A stretch of DNA of 64,000 nucleotides from JABAAI01 sp965261955 (lineage in GTDB: Bacteria > Spirochaetota > Leptospiria > Leptospirales > Leptonemataceae). Positions 1 to 9,116 of the stretch are shown here, piece after piece. A model generated the notes under the pieces. The model did not search any database. It had not been told where the DNA came from and was given only the letters and a program-made list of their open reading frames with translations. The position numbers and the translations under genes were made by a program. The stretch's first letter is position 1; each line of letters opens with the position of its first letter. The stretch spans positions 1 to 64,000 of the forward strand of contig CBDHEM010000062.1 of NCBI GenBank assembly GCA_965261955.1, in the 5' to 3' direction.

Positions 1-288
1 CCTTGACTACATCCACCTTGACTGTATCCACCTTGACTGTATCCTCCTTGACTATGTCCACCTTGACTGTATCCACCTTGACTGTATCCACCTTGACTAT
101 CTACCTTGACTACAGTCACCTTGACTATATCCACCTTGACTATCCACCTTGACTACAGTCACCTTGACTGTATCCACCTTGACTATATCCACCTTGACTA
201 TATCCACCTTGACACTATCCACCTTGACTATATCCACCTTGACTATATCCTCCTTGACTATATCCACCTGGACTATAGTCACCTTGAA
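1..288. repeat. 15-bp minisatellite, cut by the left window edge
   Basis: The unit CCTTGACTATATCCA recurs about 18 times with variants (ctgta, ctaca, ctatg) and occasional 13-bp units. It begins at base 1, so the true array extends to the left. Because 15 is divisible by 3, several frames stay open through it; these are repeat artefacts and not genes. Confidence 0.95.
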
Positions 289-616
289 AATTTCAATCCA
301 AAATCCTAGAGAATTTATAAAGAAATCCTTGTGGATGATATCCCGACCTCTACTGTATTCAGTGCTGTCTCTCACCCCCTCTCTCCATCCTCTCCCTCTT
401 CCTCTCCCTCTTCCTCTCACTCCTCTTCTTCTCCTCTCCCCCCTCTTCTCCCTCCTCCTCTCAAATAAAAAATCCTGAATAAAAACTATGAAGCACTACT
501 TTGAAGGAGCCATCACACATTCTCCTTATACTTGGTCGAAACTTGGAAAGTATTTGAATCATGTGACCTCTCTGTCTGACTCTGTCAATTGCACCACTAT
601 TTCCAATCGCAGTGTT
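289..616. other. spacer with C/T-rich low-complexity tract
   Basis: Bases about 356-468 are a pyrimidine-rich run made of tctccctc-like words. The rest is unique sequence in which I see no gene or known element. Confidence 0.6.
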
Positions 617-916
617 TCCTGATTGGCTCTCTCCCTGGACTTGCTGATTGGCTCTCCCCCTCTCCCTGAACTTGCTGATTGGCTCTTCCCCTCTCCCTGG
701 ACTTGCTGATTGGCTTGCCCCCTCTCCCTGGACTTGCTGATTGGCTTGCCCCCTCTCCCTGGACTTGCTGATTGGCTCTCCCCCTCTCCCTGGACTTTCT
801 GATTGGCTCTTCCCCTCTCCCTGGACTTGCTGATTGGCTCTCCCCCTCTCCCTGGACTTGCTGATTGGCTCTCCCCCTCTCCCTGGACTTGCTGATTGGC
901 TCTCTCCCTGGACTTG
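617..916. repeat. 31-bp minisatellite with repeated GATTGG (inverted CCAAT) motif
   Basis: About ten units built from CTGATTGGCTCTCCCC followed by CTCTCCCTGGACTTG. Each carries GATTGG, the reverse complement of a CCAAT box. Some units are shortened in the C/T stretch. The last unit runs directly into the dispersed repeat that starts near 907. Confidence 0.93.
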
Positions 917-1120
917 CAGCAGAATTGGTTACTTACATCTGGTGCTTAATTGCTTTGAGTGTCTAACTCTGTACCTGCAGAAAGCTGCACACATCACTCT
1001 CAACCAGCGTGCTCCATGGTGGTCCTGTCACAAATGTAATAGGAAAACTATCGAGTATATACTGATTGGGACATGTAGTTGAGCGATTAGTTATTTATGA
1101 ATCTCATTACAGCAATCCTG
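907..1120 (+). repeat. dispersed repeat, copy 1
   Basis: This segment aligns with 10394-10617. Shared blocks in the same order are a GACTTGCAGCAGAATTGG-like block (one mismatch to the other copy), TTGGTTACTT, TGCTCCATGGTGG and TATGAATCTCATT. Between the blocks the copies have diverged and carry indels. The family is unidentified and I see no coding potential. Confidence 0.75.
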
Positions 1121-1162
1121 ACTCCAGCAATAGCTCCTTTGATCTTTTAGTAATGAATGTGA

Positions 1163-1212
1163 TAGCTTAGTGGTGAGTACAATCAACTGATCTTACTAAG
1201 TGGTTCAACCAT
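1163..1212 (+). other. weak tRNA-promoter-like sequence, possible SINE relic
   Basis: TAGCTTAGTGGTG resembles a polymerase III A box. TGGTTCAACCAT, about 38 bp downstream, is a poor B box. The spacing fits a tRNA-derived SINE head, but no cloverleaf can be drawn and no second copy was recognised. Low confidence. Confidence 0.2.
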
Positions 1213-1262
1213 AAAAGCGACCTTCTCTATCTAAGTACTGTTTCTAAATCAATTAACAATTC

Positions 1263-1336
1263 TGAACTGTTCCCACTTGCTGTGGGACACCAGCCAGCCT
1301 GAACTGTTCCCACTTGCTGTGGGACACCAGCCAGCC
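1263..1336. repeat. perfect two-copy 37-bp tandem duplication
   Basis: Bases 1263-1299 are repeated exactly at 1300-1336. The unit starts TGAACTGTTCCCACTTGC and ends CACCAGCCAGCC. Exact identity suggests a recent duplication. Confidence 0.95.
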
Positions 1337-1365
1337 GAAACACTTTGCTACAATGAATACCATTC

Positions 1366-3013
1366 CACAAACAGCTAGCAATTATAATACCAAGAACAAC
1401 TAGAAATTATAGTTACAAAGAACAGCTAGCAATTATAGTACGAAAAACAGCTAGCAATTATAATACCAAGAACAACTAGAAATTATAGTTACAAAGAACA
1501 GCTAGCAATTATAGTTACCAAGAACAGCTAGCAATTATAGTTACCAAGAACAGCTAGCAATTATAGTTACAAAGAACAGTTAGCAATTATAGTTACAAAG
1601 AACAGCTAGCAATTATAGTTACAAAGAACTGCTAGCAATTATAGTTACAAAGAACAGCTAGCAATTATAGTTACAAAGAACAGCTAGCAATTATAGTTAC
1701 ATAGAACAGATAGCAATTATAGTTACAAAGAACAGCTAGTAATTATAGTTACATAGAACAGCTAGTAATTATAGTTACAAAGAACAGCTAGTAATTATAG
1801 TTACTAAGAACAGCTGGCAATTATAGTTACAAAGAACACCTAGCAATTATAGTTACAAAGAACAGCTAGTAATTATAGTTACAAAGAACAGCTAGTAATT
1901 ATAGTTACAAAGAACAGCTAGTAATTATAGTTGCAAAGAACAGCTAGCAATTATAGTTACAAAGAACATCTAGCAATTATAGTTACAAAGAACAGCTAGC
2001 AATTATAGTTACAAAGAACAGCTAGCAATTATAGTTACAAAGAACAGCTAGTAATTATAGTTACAAAGAACAGGTAGTAATTATAGTTACAAAGAACAGC
2101 TAGCAATTATAGTTACAAAGAACATCTAGCAATTATAGTTACAAAGAACAGCTAGCAATTATAGTTACAAAGAACATCTAGCAATTATAGTTACAAAGAA
2201 CAGCTAGCAATTATAGTTACAACGAACAGCTAGCAATTATAGTTACAAAGAACCGCTAGTAATTATAGTTACAAAGAACAGCTAGTAATTATAGTTACAA
2301 AGAACAGCTAGCAATTATAGTTACAAAGAACATCTAGCAATTATAGTTACAAAGAACAGCTAGCAATTATAGTTACAAAGAACCGCTAGCAATTATAGTT
2401 ACAAAGAACCGCTAGCAATTATAGTTACAAAGAACAGCTAGCAATTATAGTTACAAAGAACAGCTAGTAATTATAGTTACAAAGAACAGCTAGCAATTAT
2501 AGTTACAAAGAACAGCTAGTAATTATAGTTACAAAGAACAGCTAGTAATTATAGTTACAAAGAACAGCTAGCAATTATAGTTACAAAGAACATCTAGCAA
2601 TTATAGTTACAAAGAACCGCTAGCAATTATAGTTACAAAGAACAGCTAGTAATTATAGTTACAAAGAACAGCTAGTAATTATAGTTACAAAGAACAGCTA
2701 GTAATTATAGTTACAAAGAACAGCTAGCAATTATAGTTACAAAGAACAGCTAGCAATTATAGTTACAAAGAACATCTAGCAATTATAGTTACAAAGAACC
2801 GCTAGCAACTATAGTTACAAAGAACAGCTAGTAATTATAGTTACAAAGAACAGCTAGCAACTATAGTTACAAAGAACAGCTAGTAATTATAGTTACAAAG
2901 AACAGATAGTAATTATAGTTACAAAGAACAGCTAGTAATTATAGTTACAAAGAACAGCTAGCAATTATAGTTACAAAGAACAGCTAGTAATTATAGTTAC
3001 ATAGAACGGCTAG
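1366..3013. repeat. 26-bp minisatellite A, about 63 copies
   Basis: Unit AGTTACAAAGAACAGCTAGC plus AATTAT. Variants at fixed sites (CAGCTAGC, CAGCTAGT, CATCTAGC, CCGCTAGC) recur in similar orders, for example at 2300-2420 and 2560-2640, which points to amplification of multi-unit blocks. The unit is clearly related to the one at 3935-4566. Confidence 0.97.
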
Positions 3014-3934
3014 CAAAATTGGTTCCAAGAATAGATCAACTAGCAAAAATGGCAGCCAGCAAAAATAGTTACGATACAAAGAAGTTCTGGAGGAAATGCT
3101 GTACTCTACCTGCTAAGTGTCTGCCGTTCCACCTAACTTCAGTGACGAACTCTCCAGGTTAACCAGTGTATAGAAATGTAGCTGTTGCTAATGCAGTCAC
3201 AAATGGTTCTGCCATGTTAGTATAAGTGTTAAAGTTAGAGGGATTTGGCGGACTCTCAAGACTGACAGCTGGGAATATGGGACCCAACTTTGTAACATTG
3301 GACCTCTATCCTGGAACCTTTCTTGTTCCATTTGGTCACTCTTCTGGGAGGGAGGAATGGGGGGGCGGGGGGGGGGGGGGGGATTAGAGGATATATTGTT
3401 CAAATCAGGACCTTACCATGTGCATATCCTTAACATGACCGTAGAGACATTCACCCCGCCCCCACGTTATTTTTTATTTTATTGCTAGCTATAACTTTTT
3501 TCCAGAATAATCTCTTCAAATCATTAGATTGCAAGTTCAATGCGGTGCTGTTTGGTAAGATGGTAAGAAGGGGCTCTGTTGAGGTAAGCAAACCGAGGCT
3601 GTGCTTTGCTTAAAGCAAATAAATCCATCCAGAAGTATCATCTTTCTCAATTGTGAAGGGAATCAGCGTTGTTTCCAATGAGCATAGGTGACGACTCTGT
3701 TGCTTTCTTCAGCAGATGGACTTCCAGAAACAGTAGTAGAGACCTGTAAGTGATGGCAGTTGCAATTGGCAGTTATTTTTGGACTTCCTCACCGCCTCAA
3801 ATGGCGTGTGCCGGGATATTTGCTTTAATTGAACTGTTTTCTAACATAGCAAGCGCCCACTAAACTCTTTCGGCTGATTTTTGGGGTGATTGTTTAGCAC
3901 CCAAGGGTACTGAGCAGTAGACTACTGTAATTCC
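3014..3934. other. unique spacer, no gene recognised
   Basis: The first ~60 bases are decayed minisatellite A units (agcaaaa words). A 16-base G tract lies at 3367-3382. Short open frames exist, but none has splice sites and a recognisable product. An exon of C2CD5 upstream of 9027 could hide here, but I could not identify one. Confidence 0.5.
3367..3382 (+). repeat. poly(G) tract, 16 bases
   Basis: Uninterrupted G run preceded by GGGGGGGC. It is one of several long homopolymeric G/C tracts in the window. Confidence 0.95.
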
Positions 3935-4566
3935 ATAGAACCTCCAGCAGTAATAGTTCCATAGAACAGCCAGCAGTAATAGTTCCATAGAACAGCCAGC
4001 AGTAATAGTTCCATAGAACAGCCAGCAGTAATAGTTCCATAGAACAGCCAGCAGTAATAATTCCATAGAACAGCCAGCAGTAATAGTTCCATAGAACAGC
4101 TAGTGGTAATAGTTGCATAGAACAGTCAGTGGTAATAGTTGCATAGAACAGCCAGCAGTAATAGTTGCATAGAACAGCCAGTGGTAATAGTTGCATAGAA
4201 CAGCCAGCAGTAATAGTTCCATAGAACAGCCAGCAGTAATAGTTCCATAGAACAGCCAGCAGTAATAGTTCCATAGAACAGCCAGCAGTAATAGTTCCAT
4301 AGAATAGCCAGCAGTAATAGTTGCATAGAACAGCCAGTGGTAATAGTTGCATAGAACAGCCAGTGGTAATAGTTCCATAGAACAGCCAGTGGTAATAGTT
4401 GCATAGAACAGCCAGTGGTAATAGTTCCATAGAACAGCCAGTGGTAATAGTTCCATAGAACAGCCAGTGGTAATAGTTGCATAGAACAGCCAGTGGTAAT
4501 AGTTCCATAGAACAGACAGTGGTAATAGTTCCATAGAACAGCCAGTGGTAATAGTTCCATAGAACA
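3935..4566. repeat. 26-bp minisatellite B, about 24 copies
   Basis: Unit AGTTCCATAGAACAGCCAGC plus AGTAAT. Two sub-blocks are visible: units with CAGCAGTAAT and units with CAGTGGTAAT, plus a ttcc/ttgc alternation. It matches the minisatellite A unit at 21 of 26 positions. Three minus-strand frames stay open because the unit lacks stops; they give leucine/tyrosine/tryptophan-rich repeats and are not credible proteins. Confidence 0.97.
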
Positions 4567-4723
4567 TGCAGTACAAAGGGAATTAAAAAAAATTAAAAAG
4601 ATGGGTGGGAGGGAAGACGCCCACTGCTGAGATGGTGGGGTGGAGTAATTAAAACTCCTATTAATGACAGTAGAAGAAATTTAATGAGTAGCCTTTTCAA
4701 AGGTTTTGGTCTTTGCAACCTGT

Positions 4724-4976
4724 GTATGGCTATGCATGTGCTCTCTCCTGGCATCACTGTATATGGCTATGTATATGCTCTCTCCTGGCATCACTGTATA
4801 TGGCTATGCAAATGCTCTCTACTGGCATCACTGTATATGACTATTCATATTCTCTCTCCTGGTATCACTGTATATGGCTATGCATGTGCTCTCTCTCCTG
4901 GCATCACTGTATATGGCTATGTATATGCTCTCTCCTGGCATCACTGTATATGGCTATGCTGCTCTCTCCTGACATT
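4724..4976. repeat. 37-bp minisatellite, about 6.5 copies
   Basis: Unit TATGGCTATGTATATGCTCT followed by CTCCTGGCATCACTGTA, with small indels in the ctctct part. It gives an open + frame that is not a gene. Confidence 0.92.
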
Positions 4977-5216
4977 GTCTAATCCTGTCTTAATATTGTG
5001 ATACTGCTTAAAGGACACAGTTTTAACTCGTATTATTGCTCTCTCTTGGCATGTTGATTTTTCTTGATGTTGCTCAGTGAGGTATTTCCTGCTTTCTCCT
5101 TGATGTTTACGTTGACACATTGTTCGCTTCTCAAGGCCTTCATCTCTCACCTTGTCATTGTGCAGGTCCTGTCTATTTTTTCCTACACAAATCTAGACGG
5201 TACTGTTGTCTTTTCT

Positions 5217-5407
5217 CTCTGCCTTTGCTGCTGCTGGTCTGGGCTCCACACAATCTCTGCTTTTGCTGCTGCTGGTCTTGGCTCCATCCACACTCTGCCT
5301 TTGCTGCTGGTGGTCTGGGCTCCACACAATCTCTGCCTTTGCTGCTGCTGGTCTGGGCTCCATCCACTATCTCGGCCTTTGGTGCTGCTTGTCTGGGCTC
5401 CATATAT
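5217..5407. repeat. 38-bp minisatellite, 5 copies
   Basis: Unit CTCTGCCTTTGCTGCTGCTG followed by GTCTGGGCTCCACACAAT. The ending alternates between CACACAAT and CATCCAC(T/A), so the array partly repeats as a dimer. Confidence 0.92.
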
Positions 5408-5474
5408 TCCATTGCTCTCATTTCTTTTGGTAGTTGAGGTGTTTCATGTAGGAACAATTAGAATGTGCAGCTGG

Positions 5475-6060
5475 CTCTTGAATAGCAGTGTTGTTCAAAG
5501 TTTATATTGAGGGTCTAATAGCTAGGAGCTTGACTAGCAGTGTTGTTCAAAGTTTAAATATTGAGGGTCCAGTAGCTAGGAGCTTGAATGGCAGTGTAGT
5601 TCAAAGTTTAAATATTGAGGGTCCAGTAGCTAGGAGCTTGAATAACAGTGTAGTTCAAAGTTTAAATATTGAGGGTCCAGTAGCTAGGAGCTTGAATAAC
5701 AGTGTAGTTCAAAGTTTAAATATTGAGGGTCCTGTAGCTAAGAGCTTGAATAACAGTGTAGTTCAACGTTTAAGTATTGAGGGTCCTGTAGCTAGGAGCT
5801 TGAATGGCAGTGTAGTTCAAAGTTTAAACATTGAGGGTCCAGTAGCTAGGAGCTTGAATAGCAGCGTTGTTCAAAGTTTAAATATTGAGGGTCCTGTAGC
5901 TAGGAGCTTGAATAGCAGTGTTGTTCAAAGTTTAAATATTGAGGGTCCTGTAGATAGGAGCTTGAATAGCAGCATTGTTCCATGATTAAATATTGAGGGT
6001 CCTGTAGCTAGGAGCTTGAATAGCAGTGTTGTTCAAAATTCAAAGTTTAAACATTGAGGG
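5475..6060. repeat. 54-bp minisatellite, about 11 copies
   Basis: Unit TTGAATAGCAGTGTTGTTCA, AAGTTTAAATATTGAGGGTC, CTGTAGCTAGGAGC. As 54 is divisible by 3, a + frame stays open from 5488 to 5985 and reads as an 18-residue repeat (SVVQSLNIEGPVARSLN plus one residue). No promoter, splice site or non-repeat coding sequence flanks it, so I treat it as non-coding. Confidence 0.95.
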
Positions 6061-6406
6061 TGAGAGTCCAGTATGCATAATGTTTTGCACGTTGCTAAGA
6101 CCAAACTTACCTGTGAAGAAAACAACATATACAAATACACTCCCACTAATGTCTTGGCACTTCAGTGCTGGGACAAAAATAATAATTATTATAAACAAGG
6201 TATGTATAAGTGGAGACAAGTTTTCCATGTGGAGGTTTTGAGTTAATATCACTTTTGATCAACATGATAACCTACTAGTACTCACCATGGCAACCTAGTA
6301 GCACTCACCATGAATAGTAGGGAAGAGAGAATGGATGAGATTTTGGTAGAGGTTTCTATGAATACAAGATGATTGAGTGTTAGATACATGGAAACATGCA
6401 ATGGAT

Positions 6407-6865
6407 TCATGGAGGTGTGACTGTAAGTGCAGAGTTCAGGGGATGGGGGAACCTGGCTTTGGTTGGGGAGGGGGGGTATCCAGGGCACCCCCTTCTTTTA
6501 AACTGTATCCACAGTAGGCGGCATTGACTCCTTTTGTAGTACTTATTTAGACGGACCCAGTCCATGTGCAGCTTCTTGTGGTTAGCTGAAGCTCTCTGCA
6601 TAGGGCCAACCCCAAAACCTCTAATGAGGTGTTTAAGTGTTGTTTTTTTGCACTGGGTGCAAGTGGGTTTAATTTCTGTACGAGGGCCTAAGGTTTCAGC
6701 TGACCACATCACATGTCGAGGGTTTCTCACTGGTGGTGTGAAATGGTGACCAAGGACCTGAACTTTATCCACCTTTAATGACATACATTTCATAGGAGTG
6801 GTTCCCACAAATGATTGGCTAACAATACTAATGTGCCGGTTAACATGGCAGTGTGTAGCAGCCAC
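6407..6865 (-). other. unidentified 152-codon open frame
   Basis: This is one of the longer non-repetitive open frames in the window. It starts MAATHCHVNRHI and contains a CTQCKK motif and a WIQFKRRGCPGYPP stretch near its end. Composition is mixed and basic, unlike the repeat artefacts around it. I do not recognise a family. Basic residues with paired cysteines could indicate a transposon-derived DNA-binding fragment, but that is a guess. No promoter or partner gene is visible. Confidence 0.3.
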
Positions 6866-6924
6866 CCCCAGTAAGACAAAATATTGAACAAAATGAACAG
6901 GGTGATAGGGTGATTTTTTCTTTT

Positions 6925-6943
6925 GGGGGGGGGGGGGGGGGGG
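6925..6943 (+). repeat. poly(G) tract, 19 bases
   Basis: Uninterrupted G run followed by AGGGG. Confidence 0.95.
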
Positions 6944-7057
6944 AGGGGTTGAGGTTCACTTTTTCATTTGCCACATCTTCAATCCTCTCCATTGATTTTG
7001 TATTCTATTGACTTGAGGTAACTTTGGTGAACTACGGGAAGAATTATGTGTACTAGG

Positions 7058-7190
7058 TGGGTTTCCTGCCACAGAGAGGTGAGTTTCCTGCCAAAGAGAG
7101 ATTGATTTCCTGCCAAGGAGAGGTAGATTTCCTGCCACAGTGAGGTAGATTTCCTGCCCGGGGGAGGTTGATTTCCTACCACGGAGAGTG
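7058..7190. repeat. 22-bp minisatellite, 6 copies
   Basis: Degenerate units of the form GTTTCCTGCCACAGAGAGGT plus GA. Differences between units suggest an old array. Confidence 0.88.
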
Positions 7191-9026
7191 CTCAATTCGA
7201 TTGTGGTTGGGTAAATACACATTTTGTGTGCTAATCGCAGTTATTTTTTTGGTATTTTTTTTTATTTGGCGAGGTCCACATTATGCTAGAGGAAACTAGC
7301 ACTACATGGGAGGTTGCAAGTTGATTTGGTTTGGATGACTATGTATGTCAGGAAAATGTACGTGTCTCAGCTGTCACCACTTGGGCTCCCTGTCAAGTAA
7401 GGCCTGTGTAGGTAAACACCAAATCAGCTCCCCATTAGAAGAGGGTACTGGACAACCACTGCACCTCTACTCACCTGACATGTCCTATTTGTCCCTGCAT
7501 ATTTCAATATTTCTGTTCAGCTTTCCCTTTCCTGCTCCTCTGCTTCAAATGTGTTTCTCTTCAAAAAGAGCTTCTCTCTCTAATGAGCTCTGAGCTTAAA
7601 AAAAAAGACGTTTCTATAAAAGCACTTCTGTCTCTAATGTGCTGAAGGCCTTCTCTCTTATCTTTATTTCTTTTTCCTTTATGTATGTATTAGTATTATT
7701 ATTATTATTATTGCTAAAATTAGAATGCACCAAGTATTAGAATTAAAAATATATATGTATGGAAATAGGAAGATTAAAGTATACTATTTATTGATTTGGT
7801 CATAGATAATGCTCCATTTTGAGCTATAAATCAAGCCCCCCTCCCTCCCTGTATAGCCTTACCTAATATGGAAGTAAAGTGAAACCCCTTTGCCTTATCT
7901 GTACCCCCTACTACACATTTAAATTAGGGGGGGAAATGGGGGCTATATTTAGATTTTCTTATTAGAATTTTACTTAAAAAAATCAATTGTACACCTGCCT
8001 GTAGTCAAGTACCTAAAATAATTGTACAAGTACTTGTAGTCTCTAAAAAATAATTGTACAAGTACTTGTAGTCTCTAAAATAATTGTAGACCTGATTGTA
8101 ATCCAAAAAATAAATTGTACCACCTGGCAATGACTAATTAAGGGGAAATTTCTGAGTTGTCATGTCCACCCTAGTCCCATACTGTGAGGAATGACTTAAT
8201 GTAGTAGCTGGAGAAGAGTGTATGACCAGTGGTGCAATCCTTGAGTGTGGTTGATTAAATGTAATTTTATTTTTATTTTTTCTTATTAATAATAAAATAA
8301 ATAATTCAATTATTATAAAATAGCTGATAATTTTTTTTTTCTCAACATCTTGACCCAACTACTTAAATCTTCTTCATAATGGCAACAGCAAGAACAATAT
8401 TAGTAATAACTTAGTAAGTATTAAAATAGAGCAACAATTAATATTAATAAGGTGATTAACTGATTCATCGCCGACTTTATTTGTGATCAGATATTTTTAT
8501 ACTACAATTTTTGTTTTCAAGAATAACCCTCATATCATTATATAATCAACTTAATTGAGGTCACCAAATAAGAATTATCCATCACTATATCACTTACAGC
8601 ATGGAAAATCCATCCATGAGTGAATCCTTTCTCAAGAGTGAAGGAATTCACAGCGATTCCAGATAAGCATCGATGCTTTTGCCACTTTCCTCCAAAGATG
8701 CCTTTGTCGCTACACAGCATTTAAAGGCCGGCAGCCATTTTTACAATTTATTTTTCTCGCTCGCTCCATCAAAGCATAAATATAGTTCTAGGACTATTTT
8801 GCAGCAATGGAGCTGTCCACTAGGTTTGTTCAGTTGAACAAAATCCGGTGTTTAGTACATTTGGTTAATTAAAAATATATATACAACTTGTGATTGTTGT
8901 TGAGTTGGTGCCATAGGTGGTTAATTGATTAGCCTATCACCGTAGAGATCTCTACAGATACGGCAAAATTGGTGCCTAAGCTGACTGACTGTTTATGCAT
9001 TTTGTGCTTGTTGTCATGGTGATTAG
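7191..9026. other. mostly unique AT-rich sequence with small repeats
   Basis: Contains an ATT microsatellite at 7690-7712 and a ~34-bp repeat of about four units at 7984-8105 (ATTGTACAAGTACTTGTAGT core). No gene is recognised. It lies immediately upstream of the first identifiable C2CD5 exon, so it is probably at least partly intronic. Confidence 0.5.
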
Positions 9027-9116
9027 ATGGTGTCTTTCAAGGTCAGAAAGATGGCTCCAGTTGTATTGACTAAGATCCACTATGACGTTGATTTACCCGA
9101 GGACGATGTTCTACAA
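9027..9116 (+). CDS. C2CD5: C2CD5 exon with VDLPEDDVLQ motif
   Basis: Thirty codons, phase 0 to 0. The acceptor is GATTAG immediately before ATGGTG; an in-frame TAG just upstream shows the exon must start here or be the true 5' end. The donor is CAA|GTAAGG. The translation FKVRKMAP...VDLPEDDVLQ follows human FKLRSMIP...VSLPEDELIQ residue for residue without gaps. The ATG is an internal methionine codon and not the start of the protein. Confidence 0.82.

Noticed and set aside
1366..3013. CRISPR-like array
   Set aside because: Units are contiguous 26-bp repeats with no unique spacers, in eukaryotic DNA with introns; this is a minisatellite.
3860..4576. Overlapping long minus-strand open frames (MELLLLAVLWNYY...)
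   Set aside because: They are translations of the 26-bp minisatellite in all three frames and show pure repeat periodicity with no flanking coding sequence.
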